Below are positions 1 through 7,919 of a stretch of DNA of 64,000 nt, in pieces; position 1 is the stretch's first letter, and the number at the start of each line of letters is the position of its first letter. Below the pieces are notes generated by a model. It had not been told where the DNA came from and made no database searches. It saw only the letters and a program-made list of their open reading frames with translations. Location of the stretch: the NCBI GenBank assembly GCA_027314515.1, contig DAHVAR010000030.1, positions 1-64,000 of the forward strand. The letters run 5' to 3'. The translations under genes and the position numbers were made by a program. This DNA comes from Actinomycetota bacterium. GTDB taxonomy: Bacteria > Actinomycetota > Actinomycetes > Streptosporangiales > Streptosporangiaceae.

Positions 1-746
1 CCTGGCGCGCAGCCAACTGTCGAATTCGGCGGCCACGATGCGCTCGTCGTGTACGCCGGCCGCCTGGTCTGAGGCCAGCCACACGATCGGCGGTCCCATC
101 ACGGCCGGGTCGAGGACCTTCCGCCCCGAGGGCACCGCGCCAGGTGGCAGCATGCCGGTGGCGGTCGCGCCGCCGGGCAGGAGCAGGTTGACGGTGATGC
201 CGGTGTCCCGCAGGTCGGCGGCCATGATCCGGGACAGCGCCTCGCTGCCCGCGCGGGAGGGCCCGTAGGGGACGAACCCGGCGCGGTGCATGGTCGAATG
301 GCTCACCGAGATGTTGACGATGCGGCCGCTGCCGACGGCCAGCATCCGCGGCGTGACCATCGCGCGCCACCAGGAAGTAGCCGATCAGGTTAGTCTCGAC
401 TACTGCGCGGAACCCGTCGGGTGGCACCTCCCAGAAGCGCTGAGGGTGGGTCATGAAGCGCGGGTTGACCGTGCGCATGCCGATCCCGGCGTTGTTCACC
501 AGCATGTCGATGCCGCCGAGCCGCGACCACGTGGCCTCGACGGCCCGGGCCACCGAGGATTCTTGCCGGACGTCCAGTTCGATGCCGACCGCGCCGGGCA
601 GTTCCGCAGGCGACCGCGGCCGCCTGCGCGCCGGACCGGCCGGTCAGCGCGACCGTGGCCCCGGTAGTCGCCAGGGCGGAGGCCATCGCGAGGCCTAGCC
701 CGCTCGTTCCCCCAGTCACCAGTACCTTCAGCGTTGAAGCAGTCAT
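1..746 (-). pseudogene. Short-chain dehydrogenase/reductase, two frameshifts, runs off the left edge
   Basis: Reading leftwards from the ATG at 744-746, the first segment has the SDR nucleotide-binding motif TGGTSGLGLAMA. The frame then breaks near 605 and again near 361; each break looks like one extra base. Joining the three frames restores a classical SDR: DMLVNNAGIG (NNAG motif), then NISVSHS and YGPSR around the active site. The catalytic Lys of YxxxK is Arg here. SDRs are NAD(P)-dependent oxidoreductases; the substrate cannot be told. Two frame breaks plus a changed catalytic residue suggest a decaying gene, although sequencing or assembly errors could make the frameshifts. The 3' end lies outside the window. 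Confidence 0.75.
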
Positions 747-951
747 GACCCCTGACGTTAAGGTCTAGAGCGCGGGCGAAGTCAAGCCGGAGCGACCTCG
801 CCGGATCACCGTCCGTGGCGGTCAGGTACTAAGTAGTGCTCGCAGGCGCACCTATTCACGGGCGTCAACCCGTGGGTTGAGGCACGGGTCAGCCCGCATC
901 CCCATCTGCGGGCCGGCGCGCATGAGCGCGGGCGGCGGCAGGGTGACGGTC

Positions 952-1491
952 ATGAATACGACTTCTGCGTATGTCATCAACGCGATCCTCGTCCTGCTGG
1001 TGGTCCGCCAGATTCGCGAACACCGGATGGACCTGCGCGGCCTGGCCGGCCCGGTGCTGGCGGTCGGCGCCGCCGCCGTCTTCTTCCTCCGCTCGGTGCC
1101 CGCCGGGGGCAACGACCTTCTACTTGAGCTGGCCTGCGTGGCGGCAGGTGCGGTCATGGGCTGTCTGTCAGGCCGGTTCACGCACCTGCGCCGGGACGGT
1201 AACGGTCAGGTGCTGGGGCACGCGGGCTGGGTGTCGGCCGGCTTGTGGGTTGCCGGGGTGGGCGCCAGGATGGCGTTTGTTTTCGCCGCCACCCATGGGC
1301 TAGGCCCGGCGATCGGCCGGTTCAGCGTGGCGCACCACATCACCAGCGCGCAGGCGTGGGCCGCGGCGCTGGTGATGATGGCGCTGGCCGACGTGCTGGC
1401 CCGGCTGACCGTGCTGTTCATGTGGAGCCGCCGGCTGGCAGCCGCCCCGGCTGCGACCACAGGCCCGGCCCGCATCGCCAGCCATGCCTAA
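952..1491 (+). CDS. Small integral membrane protein, DUF1453/CcdC-like
   Basis: A 179-residue hydrophobic protein with about four membrane spans, starting MNTTSAYVINAILVLLVVRQ and including a conserved-looking VVRQIREHRMDLR loop. The pattern (short first helix, basic VRQ(I/L) loop, three further helices) resembles actinobacterial DUF1453/CcdC-type membrane proteins of unknown function. I chose the ATG at 952 because the first transmembrane helix follows it at once and a weak AGGGTGA lies just upstream; an in-frame ATG at 922 is possible. Its 3' end overlaps the start region of the decayed sensor kinase next door, suggesting the two were once co-transcribed. Confidence 0.6.
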   Translation: MNTTSAYVINAILVLLVVRQIREHRMDLRGLAGPVLAVGAAAVFFLRSVPAGGNDLLLELACVAAGAVMGCLSGRFTHLRRDGNGQVLGHAGWVSAGLWVAGVGARMAFVFAATHGLGPAIGRFSVAHHITSAQAWAAALVMMALADVLARLTVLFMWSRRLAAAPAATTGPARIASHA

Positions 1492-2595
1492 CCTCGCCTC
1501 CGGGCCCGCCGCGGGCCAGACTGTGACCATGAGGGCACGGCTGGCAGCGGCTGGCCTTCGCCACGCTCAGCGACCCGCGGCAGAAAGCGCGGCGGTGGGT
1601 GCCGCCGGACCCGGCGGCGCCGGTGTCGCGGACTCGGCGCGGGTGGCCGCCGCGCGGTCGCGTACAGCTGAGCGCATCCGCCGCCAGCGTCAGCAGATGA
1701 GGCCGCTGGCGTTGGCTTTCATTGCCGCAGTGGTGGTATCGGCCGAGGAGGGCCGGCCGGCGCCGGGGCTGGCGGGGCTTCGGCTGGGGATCACCGCCGC
1801 GCTCGCGGTGTGTGCCGTCGCCGCGGTCGTGGGGCTGAACCCCGGCTGGGCCGAGCGCGGTGCGGGTGCCCAGGGCCTGGTGATCGGGTTGCTGGGCGGT
1901 GGCGGGGTGGCGCTGGCCGCGTTGCAGCCGCACAGTGCGACCGGGCCGGCCGCCTCCCTGGCAGTGTGGATCGCCGCGGTCCGGCTGCCGGCCTGGCCAG
2001 CGGGCGCCGCGACCGCCGCGGTCACGGCAGCCCTCGCCGCAGCGGTCGCGCTGACCCATCGCCCGGCGTTCCAGCCGACTATCGCCGTCTGTTGTTTTGC
2101 CTGCTGCTGGCGGTGACCGGGCGGTTCGTCCGCCGCAGCCGGGAAAGGCAGGACCACACCGAGATGCTGATGGCCCAGATGCAAGACGCCCGGGACGCCG
2201 AGGCGGCGGCCGCGGCGCTGGCCGAGCGCGGCCGCATCGCCGGTGAGCTGCACGATGTGCTCGCCCACACGCTATCGGGGCTGGCGATCCAGCTGCAGGG
2301 CGCGCGCAAGCTCGCCGACGCCGAGGGGGCCAGCGCCGGGCTGCGGGAGGCGATCGGGCGGTCGGCGGAACTGGCGAAGGAGGGGCTCACCGGGGCGCGG
2401 CAGGCTGTCGGCGCGCTGCGCGGCGACCAGCTCCCGTCGCTCGCCCAGCTGCCCGAGCTCTTCCGCGGCTTCCGCCGCGACACTGGCACCGACGTCAGCC
2501 TGGTGATCGAGGGAGACCCGCGGCCGCTGCCCGCCGAGGCAGACCTGGCGCTGTACCGCGGTGCCCAGGAGGCTCTGACCAACATCGCCCGCTAG
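1484..2595 (+). pseudogene. Decayed NarL-type sensor histidine kinase (frameshift and 3' truncation)
   Basis: The first frame (about 1484-2090, possible starts at 1484 or 1529) encodes several hydrophobic helices. A frameshift near 2070-2095 moves the reading into a second frame that encodes a HisKA_3 dimerisation domain with the phospho-acceptor motif AGELHDVLAHTLSGLAIQLQ. The ATPase domain begins (LYRGAQEALTNIAR) and stops at TAG 2593-2595, inside the N-box, so the G1/G2 ATP-binding motifs are missing. No response-regulator gene follows. The family normally phosphorylates a LuxR-type partner; this copy cannot bind ATP and should be non-functional. The overlap with the upstream membrane gene suggests an old operon. 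Confidence 0.75.
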
Positions 2596-2626
2596 CGGAA
2601 CGACACCGTCACGGAACCGGCCGCTG

Positions 2627-2649
2627 GCCGTAGGCCAGCCGCCTACGGC
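2627..2649. terminator. Inverted repeat, possible intrinsic terminator
   Basis: GCCGTAGGC and GCCTACGGC are perfect 9-bp arms around a CAGCC loop. It sits between the truncated kinase and the convergent Uma2 gene, so it could end either transcript. There is no T tract, which is common for actinobacterial terminators. Confidence 0.4.
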
Positions 2650-2710
2650 GCCGACGGCCGCCTGCGCGGCGCGGCTCGCTCAGCCGTAGCCGAGATCTCC
2701 GAGCGGGCCG

Positions 2711-3295
2711 CTAGTCCAGTTCCGTAAGCGAGCCTGGATCGAAGCTGACCGCGAACGGCTGCGCGACAGTCACACGCTGTCCGGCACGAACCTCGGCACC
2801 CAGTGCGTAGCTTCCGTCGTGCAGGTGGAACACTGCGACCTTCGGCTCCGGCTCGAGGTCAACGATCCAGTACGCCGGGATACCCGCCTGGGCGTATTCT
2901 CGCATCTTCCGAACCCGGTCAACCTGCTCGCTGGCGCTGCGAGGTGAGATAACCTCCGCCGCTAGCAACAGGTCGCTGGCGTAATAGGTTCGTGCCTTGC
3001 GCGTTATCGCGGCGCGCGCGGTATCCCGCGGCACGACGAAGACGTCAGGCTTGCGGATGCCGGCCGGAGTACTGATGTCATTCGGCCCGCCGGCCACGTA
3101 GACGTCGGCTCCGGCTTGCTTGGCAGCGCTCCGCAGGATGTCCTTGAGCCGATCGGACGCATGGTCGTGCCAGGGGCTGGGAGACAATTCGGTCAGCCAC
3201 CCATCGGCAAGTTCATATTGCTTGCCCTCCTCGGGGAGGGCGTCAAGGTCATACAGCGTGTAGGGACCGTATTCATGGATGACGGCTGCGGTCAA
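2711..3295 (-). CDS. Uma2 family (PD-(D/E)XK-like) putative endonuclease
   Basis: A 194-residue protein with the Uma2/DUF820 layout: an N-terminal TAAVIHEYGPYTLYDLDALP stretch, a YELADGWLTELSPSP strand-turn, IRKPDVFVVP, then LLAAEVISPRS and AYWIVDLEP. The restriction-endonuclease-like fold is predicted from the acidic residues in KPD and AEV. The biological role of Uma2 proteins is not established, although they are abundant in actinobacteria and cyanobacteria. I chose the TTG at 3293-3295 because a GGGAGG lies about 8 nt upstream and the next residues match the family N terminus; a longer TTG start at 3325 is open. The gene diverges from the YHS-domain gene at 3658. Confidence 0.75.
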   Translation of the reverse strand: MTAAVIHEYGPYTLYDLDALPEEGKQYELADGWLTELSPSPWHDHASDRLKDILRSAAKQAGADVYVAGGPNDISTPAGIRKPDVFVVPRDTARAAITRKARTYYASDLLLAAEVISPRSASEQVDRVRKMREYAQAGIPAYWIVDLEPEPKVAVFHLHDGSYALGAEVRAGQRVTVAQPFAVSFDPGSLTELD

Positions 3296-3657
3296 TCGGC
3301 TCGCCTCCCTCGCTGACGCCCTCAAGGCACATAATAACGACTCATTGCTGCGGCGCCGTCGCGTGCGCGCCGCCCCGGCTGGTCGAGCCGCGCGCTGCCT
3401 GCCGCCAGGTCATGCACAGGACCGGCATGCCACTTCCCGGCAGTACGGCGGCGGCCGGGTCGCTCCCGGCGGGCCAGGCAGAAGATACATCCGCCGCACG
3501 ACGACGGCGCATCGGCGGACCGGCAGCATCGTTCCGACGGCAACGGCACTTCGCGGGCAGCGGCACCCGCCGCGATGACGGCCCCGCGCCCGCCATCGGC
3601 ATCGGCTCCGGCGCACCCGGCCGGCGTCGGCCCATCCGCTGCAGGAAGGACCCGGAG
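3296..3657. other. Divergent intergenic region
   Basis: These 362 bases separate the Uma2 gene (minus) from the YHS-domain gene (plus). An open frame upstream of 3658 continues in phase with the downstream gene but has no family resemblance. I see no convincing operator, RNA gene or repeat. Confidence 0.4.
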
Positions 3658-4308
3658 ATGATGCTCATTGAACTGTTCGTCCCGCGGGGGACGTTCAGTC
3701 CTGAAGAGCTGCGCCGGCTTGCCGGACGGCTGACCATGAAGCAGTTGCTGACCCATGTGGATGCCATCCGCGACATCGTGGATGCCAGCGAGGGCTCCAG
3801 CGCCAACCCCGGCGTGCTGGACTTCGTCGAGTCGATTAACCATGTGGTTGTCCACGAGATCGGCACCTGGATCGCCGGCGGAAGTCCGCTGGACCCCGCC
3901 GGGTCACCGCGTTACCTGGCGCGGGTGTACGTGCCCGGCCCGTGGCGCAAGGCGATGAGCGCGTTCCTGATCGCCAGCATCACCCGCGCGCTCTCCCTGG
4001 CGGATCCCGAACCTGAGCGGTTCTACCGCGAACCGCAGGTCGAGGTGCATGTCATCGGCGTGCCGGAGGGCGGCTACGGAGCATTCGGCCGGGTCATCGG
4101 CCAGACAGCGTTGCTGGACATGATCAGTGAGGCCAAGACCGGCGCGCCGCTCCCCGGCGACCCGAATGTGCTCATCGATCCGGTGTGCGGCATGGTCGCC
4201 AGGGACATGGTGACCATTCTTGAACATGACGGCACAACGTACGGATTCTGCAGCCCAGGCTGCCGCAGCCACTTCGCTGCCAAACTGGCCGGACAGGCGT
4301 CCGGCTGA
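3658..4308 (+). CDS. Tautomerase-like protein with C-terminal YHS (metal-binding) domain
   Basis: A 216-residue protein. The N-terminal part (MLIELFVPRGTFSPEELRRL) resembles a tautomerase/MIF-like beta-strand start with about 130 further residues of uncertain fold. The C-terminal 45 residues form a YHS domain: DPVCGM, then YGFCSPGCRSHF, the Cys set typical of heavy-metal-binding YHS modules found in copper ATPases and mercury proteins. The start is set by AGGAAGGA about 7 nt upstream of the ATG. No metal transporter is adjacent. A cytosolic metal- or redox-linked role is likely from the YHS domain; the enzymatic activity of the N-terminal part is unproven. Confidence 0.6.
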   Translation: MMLIELFVPRGTFSPEELRRLAGRLTMKQLLTHVDAIRDIVDASEGSSANPGVLDFVESINHVVVHEIGTWIAGGSPLDPAGSPRYLARVYVPGPWRKAMSAFLIASITRALSLADPEPERFYREPQVEVHVIGVPEGGYGAFGRVIGQTALLDMISEAKTGAPLPGDPNVLIDPVCGMVARDMVTILEHDGTTYGFCSPGCRSHFAAKLAGQASG

Positions 4309-4328
4309 CGCCGGAGCTAACCAGCGCG

Positions 4329-4754
4329 TCAGGCGCTAGCCGGCCGCACGACGGTCACATCCGTGGCAGCAAAGTCGTCACCGGTGCACAGCACGGGGTA
4401 ACCAGTGCGCTCGGCAAGCGCGTATGTGAAGCAGTCACCGTAATTGAGCCCTGCCGGATGGCGGCCCTTCCCGTATCGTCGCCAGCCGCTCATCGCACGC
4501 GCGGCCAGGTCAGCATCCACAGATACGAGTTCGATCTTCGCGTCCCGAACGAACCGGTCCACTACATCCTGACCCGCAGGCCACAGCCGCGCTTCTATCA
4601 CGATGCCCAGCTCAAGCCGGATGGCAGTAGGCATCAGCCGAACGGCTGCGTTCTCCAGACAGGCGGCAAGGTCTTCGCTGCCGGGCTCGCCCGTGATCAC
4701 CGCGATGGCCGCGGACGTATCGACGACGAGGCTCGTGCCTGATGGCTCCGTCAA
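4329..4754 (-). CDS. vapC: VapC-type PIN-domain toxin
   Basis: A 141-residue PIN-domain protein, expected to be a Mg-dependent RNase acting as the toxin of a type II toxin-antitoxin pair. Visible acidic residues include the N-terminal Asp in SLVVDTSAA, a central LELG glutamate, and the C-terminal NYGDCFTYALA and LCTGDDF aspartates, the usual four-acid PIN set. It overlaps the 3' end of the upstream antitoxin gene by 4 bp, so the two are translationally coupled. The RNA target cannot be inferred. Confidence 0.88.
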   Translation of the reverse strand: MTEPSGTSLVVDTSAAIAVITGEPGSEDLAACLENAAVRLMPTAIRLELGIVIEARLWPAGQDVVDRFVRDAKIELVSVDADLAARAMSGWRRYGKGRHPAGLNYGDCFTYALAERTGYPVLCTGDDFAATDVTVVRPASA

Positions 4755-5002
4755 CGGGGCAGGCCGACGTCGTCGTAGCCGATAACCTTCTCAGGCGCTC
4801 GGTCGTCGGCTACCCGCAGTGCTGCCACGTCAGCCGCAAGCCGCGCCAGCCGCACTCGCATCGTCGTCGCGTGCTTGGCTTGCTCACGGTCAAGTCGCTC
4901 CCGGAGGGCGATCTCGACAGCCTCGGTCAGGGTCTCGCCCGTTTCGGACGCCAACTCCCGGGCAAGGCGGTCCGCCTCGTCGCTCTTGATGCTCAACGCC
5001 AT
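4751..5002 (-). CDS. vapB: VapB-type antitoxin (Rv0623-like)
   Basis: An 83-residue protein beginning MALSIKSDEADRLARELA, followed by GETLTEAVEIALRERLDRE. This is the layout of Rv0623-like VapB antitoxins: a short DNA-binding N terminus and a toxin-wrapping C terminus, which here ends GYDDVGLPR. The ATG at 5000-5002 is preferred over an upstream in-frame start because the family begins there and a TATATT -10 element sits exactly six bases before it, predicting a leaderless mRNA. It should repress its own operon together with the downstream VapC. Confidence 0.85.
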   Translation of the reverse strand: MALSIKSDEADRLARELASETGETLTEAVEIALRERLDREQAKHATTMRVRLARLAADVAALRVADDRAPEKVIGYDDVGLPR

Positions 5003-5008
5003 AGAAGA

Positions 5009-5014
5009 AATATA
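5009..5014 (-). promoter_or_regulatory. Leaderless -10 element of the vapBC pair
   Basis: On the minus strand the sequence reads TATATT, six bases, then the vapB ATG. TANNNT followed by about 6-7 nt and RTG is the standard layout for leaderless actinobacterial transcripts. The AT-rich patch stands out in a very GC-rich region. Confidence 0.55.
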
Positions 5015-5057
5015 TAACCAATAGCAGACTTCTACCACGCCCCAGGGACACGAGGTT

Positions 5058-5111
5058 CATGATCCCGGAGACTTATCCATGTGGGGGCACGCATAAGTCT
5101 CAAGGATCATG
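5058..5111. repeat. Imperfect inverted repeat, one arm duplicated at 13.1 kb
   Basis: The left arm 5058-5076 and right arm 5093-5111 are 19-nt inverted copies differing at two central positions, with a 16-nt loop. The right arm and its flanks (GCATAAGTCTCAAGGATCATGG, 5091-5112) recur exactly at 13100-13121. It lies between vapB and the end of hemB, so it may be a dispersed short repeat that can also fold as a terminator. Confidence 0.6.
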
Positions 5112-5131
5112 GCGGGGCCAGCACGCTTCCG

Positions 5132-6115
5132 CTAGCCGAGCTTGCGGGCGACCTCGGCGGCCCAGTAGGTGAGGATGATGTCGGCGCCGGCCCGGCTGAT
5201 GGCCGTCAGCGTCTCCATTATCGTCCGGTCCCGGTCCAGCCAGCCCTTCGCGGCTGCCGCTTCCACCATCGCGTACTCGCCGCTGACCTGGTAGGCAGCG
5301 ACCGGCAGCGGCACCGTCGCAGCGAGCTGGCTGATCACGTCCAGGTAGGCAAGCGCCGGCTTGACCATCACGATGTCCGCGCCCTCCTCGACATCGAGCA
5401 GCGCTTCGCGCAGGCCGTCCTTGGCGGCCGCCGGATCTTGCTGGTAGGCGGCGCGGTCGCCGAACTGCGGCGCGCACTCGGCTGCCTCCCGGAACGGGCC
5501 GTAGAACGCCGAGGCGTACTTGGCCGAATACGCGCAGATGGCCACGTCGCCGTAACCGGCCGAGTCCAGCGCCGCCCGGATCGCGCCGACCTGGCCGTCC
5601 ATCATCCCGCTCGGTGCCACCACCTGCACGCCGGCCGCCGCCTGCGCGACCGCGATCGAGGCGTAACGGGCCAGCGTCGCGTCGTTGTCCACCTCGCCGG
5701 CCGCTGTCAGCAATCCGCAGTGCCCGTGGTCGGTGTACTCGTCCAGGCACAGGTCGGCCATCAGCACCGTGTCCTGCCCGACCTCGGCAGCAAGGTCGGC
5801 CAGCGCGAGCTGCACGATGCCGCCGGGATCGTCGGCAGCCGAGCCTCGCCCGTCCTTGACGGCCGGGACGCCGAACAGGATCAGCCCGCCAACCCCCGCG
5901 TCGACGGCCTCCCAGGCCGCCTTGCGCAGGCTCTGCATGGTGTGCTGGACCACGCCGGGCATCGACGAGACCGGCTGCGGCTCGCTGATGCCTTCCTTCA
6001 CGAACAGCGGCAGCACCAGGCTGGAAGGCCGCACGGCGACCTGGCTGACCAGGCGACGCAGCGGCATCGTCCGGCGCAGCCTCCGAGGTCTGGAAACGGG
6101 GTAGTGCGCGGTCAA
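5132..6115 (-). CDS. hemB: Delta-aminolevulinic acid dehydratase (porphobilinogen synthase)
   Basis: Condenses two 5-aminolevulinate molecules to porphobilinogen, the second common step of tetrapyrrole synthesis, in the cytosol. Both active-site lysines are visible: YSAKYASAFYGPFR and DIVMVKPALAYLD. The metal loop reads DLCLDEYTDHGHCG, so the middle Cys of the CxCx7C zinc site is Asp. At 327 residues it has the usual family length. I chose the TTG at 6113-6115, preceded by GGGAGGAG; the longer open frame runs into the hemD 3' end. It is the last gene of the rex-hemACDB set, about 100 bp after hemD. Confidence 0.93.
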   Translation of the reverse strand: MTAHYPVSRPRRLRRTMPLRRLVSQVAVRPSSLVLPLFVKEGISEPQPVSSMPGVVQHTMQSLRKAAWEAVDAGVGGLILFGVPAVKDGRGSAADDPGGIVQLALADLAAEVGQDTVLMADLCLDEYTDHGHCGLLTAAGEVDNDATLARYASIAVAQAAAGVQVVAPSGMMDGQVGAIRAALDSAGYGDVAICAYSAKYASAFYGPFREAAECAPQFGDRAAYQQDPAAAKDGLREALLDVEEGADIVMVKPALAYLDVISQLAATVPLPVAAYQVSGEYAMVEAAAAKGWLDRDRTIMETLTAISRAGADIILTYWAAEVARKLG

Positions 6116-6215
6116 TGCTCCTCCCACCGTCGCGGCCGGGCCAGCTGATCCGGGCCTGTCACCCGCATACGCTGATACGCCTGCCGACCTGTCGCCACTG
6201 TTTACCTGATGCTGT

Positions 6216-7919
6216 TTACCTGACGCGCCGCCGGGCGCCGCGGCGGCGCTCGCTCGGCTTGCGGACCGGCTCGCCGGCCTCGATCGCGGCATCGCGCAGC
6301 GCGGCTCCGTGCCTGGCCAGCGCGTCCACCAGCGCGGGGATCGACGGCTTCTCGGCGACCACGTCCACTCGCAACCCGAACTCGGCAGCCGTCTTGGCGG
6401 TCTGCGGGCCGATGACCGCGATCACGGTGACCGCGTGCGGCTTGCCCGCGATGCCGATCAGGTTGCGCACCGTGGAGGAGGAGGTGAACAGCACCGCGTC
6501 GAAGCCGCCGCCCTTGATCGCCTCGCGGACCGGCGCCGGCGGCGGGGCGGCCCGCACGGTCCGGTAGGCGGTCACGTCCTCCGCATCCCAGCCCAGCTCG
6601 GTAAGCCTGGCCAGCAGGCCCTCGGTGGCGATGTCGGCGCGCGGCAGCAGCACCCGGTTGATCGGATCGAGAATGTCGTCGTAAGCCGGCCAGGCGTCAG
6701 CCAGGCCCTCCGCCGACTGCTCGCCGTCTGGCACCAGGTCGGGCACGATGCCGAACTCACGCAGTGCCGCGGCGGTCTGCTGGCCGACGGCGGCGACCTT
6801 CACTCCGGCGAACGCCCTGGCATCCAGGCCGTACTCCTCGAACTTCTCCCTGATGGCGCGGACCGCGTTGACGGAGGTGAAGCCGACCCACTGGTACCGT
6901 CCGGTGACCAGGCCCTTGACGGCGCGCTCCATCTGCTGCGGGGTGCGCGGCGGCTCGACTGCGATGGTCGGCACTTGCTCGGGCACCGCGCCCCTGGCGT
7001 GCAGCAGGTCGCACACCTCGTCGGACTGCTCCTTGGTCCGCGGGACCAGCACCCGCCAGCCGAACAGCGGCTTGGTCTCGAACCAGGACAGGGCGTGCTG
7101 AGCCGCTACGCCGTCGCCCACCACGGCGACGGCCGGGCCGTGCGCGGTCAGCAGGCTCACCCCGGCAGCCTTCAGGTCAGCCGCGACCGAGCCGAGCGTG
7201 CCAACCACCGTGTGCTGGTCGGTAGTCGTGCCGTCCCAGGTGATCGAGAACGGCGATGTCTCCGCCCAGCCAGCCGCGATCAGCATCTTGCCGAGGTCGA
7301 CCGGGCCGGACTCGGCGCCCAGGATGACCAGCGTGCCGTCGCTGACGCAGACGCGGCTGACTTCCGAAGCGTGGATGATGCGGACGTCGCCGGTAGCGTC
7401 GGCGGTCAGCGGCACGCCCGCGTACTCCGGCACGGCCGTCGCCGCGGACACGCCGGGTACCACCTCGAACGGCACCCGCGCCTTGGCGCAAGCGGCCGCA
7501 TCCGCGGCCGCGTTGCAGAACATGAACGGGTCGCCAGCGAATAGCCGCACCGCGAGCTGTCCCGCTTTGGCCGCCTTGATCAGCAGCTTCGGGTCCGCGA
7601 GCTGGGCATCGGAGTCCGACAGCGTGACGTCCGGCTTCATCAGGTGGCTGAACCGCTCGCCGATCCACTGCGAGGCGACCACCAGGTCGGCGCGCCCGAT
7701 GAGGGCGGCGGCCCGGACAGTTAGCAGGTTCTCGTCGCCCGGCCCGGTGCCGACGAGCGCGACCCAGCCGGGTACCTGCACGTCGGCTGCGTGGCTGGCC
7801 GCCCGGCCGCCCGCTTTCTCGGCACGCTGCTTCAGAGTGCTCGCCTTGTCGGTGCTTGCGCTTGCTGGCGCCGTCTTGGCTTGCTTGCCGGCTTTTCCGG
7901 TCATGGGTGTGGGGTTCAC
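6216..7919 (-). CDS. hemD: Uroporphyrinogen-III synthase with N-terminal CobA-like methyltransferase domain
   Basis: A 567-residue fusion. Residues about 50-280 resemble the CobA/SUMT SAM-binding fold (VGTGPGDENLLTVRA, FEVVPGVSAATAVPEYAGVP). Residues about 285-540 are HemD, cyclising hydroxymethylbilane to uroporphyrinogen III (LVPRTKEQSDEV, FTSVNAVRAIREKFEEYGLD, AVLFTSSSTVRNL). In the methyltransferase half the usual GGDP loop is AGDP and the following glycine-rich stretch is altered, so methyltransferase activity is doubtful; similar divergent N-terminal domains occur in Streptomyces HemD. It overlaps hemC by 4 bp. Confidence 0.92.
   Translation of the reverse strand: MNPTPMTGKAGKQAKTAPASASTDKASTLKQRAEKAGGRAASHAADVQVPGWVALVGTGPGDENLLTVRAAALIGRADLVVASQWIGERFSHLMKPDVTLSDSDAQLADPKLLIKAAKAGQLAVRLFAGDPFMFCNAAADAAACAKARVPFEVVPGVSAATAVPEYAGVPLTADATGDVRIIHASEVSRVCVSDGTLVILGAESGPVDLGKMLIAAGWAETSPFSITWDGTTTDQHTVVGTLGSVAADLKAAGVSLLTAHGPAVAVVGDGVAAQHALSWFETKPLFGWRVLVPRTKEQSDEVCDLLHARGAVPEQVPTIAVEPPRTPQQMERAVKGLVTGRYQWVGFTSVNAVRAIREKFEEYGLDARAFAGVKVAAVGQQTAAALREFGIVPDLVPDGEQSAEGLADAWPAYDDILDPINRVLLPRADIATEGLLARLTELGWDAEDVTAYRTVRAAPPPAPVREAIKGGGFDAVLFTSSSTVRNLIGIAGKPHAVTVIAVIGPQTAKTAAEFGLRVDVVAEKPSIPALVDALARHGAALRDAAIEAGEPVRKPSERRRGARRRVR

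Noticed and set aside
865-880. Small hairpin TCAACC-CGTG-GGTTGA upstream of the membrane protein gene
   Set aside because: A 6-bp stem in GC-rich DNA is likely by chance.
5081-6148. 355-codon plus-strand open frame opposite hemB
   Set aside because: It is antisense to a clear hemB, has no family motifs and its composition is that of a GC-rich shadow frame.
6309-7544. 411-codon plus-strand open frame opposite hemD
   Set aside because: Antisense to hemD, rich in Gly/Arg/His with no recognisable domain.
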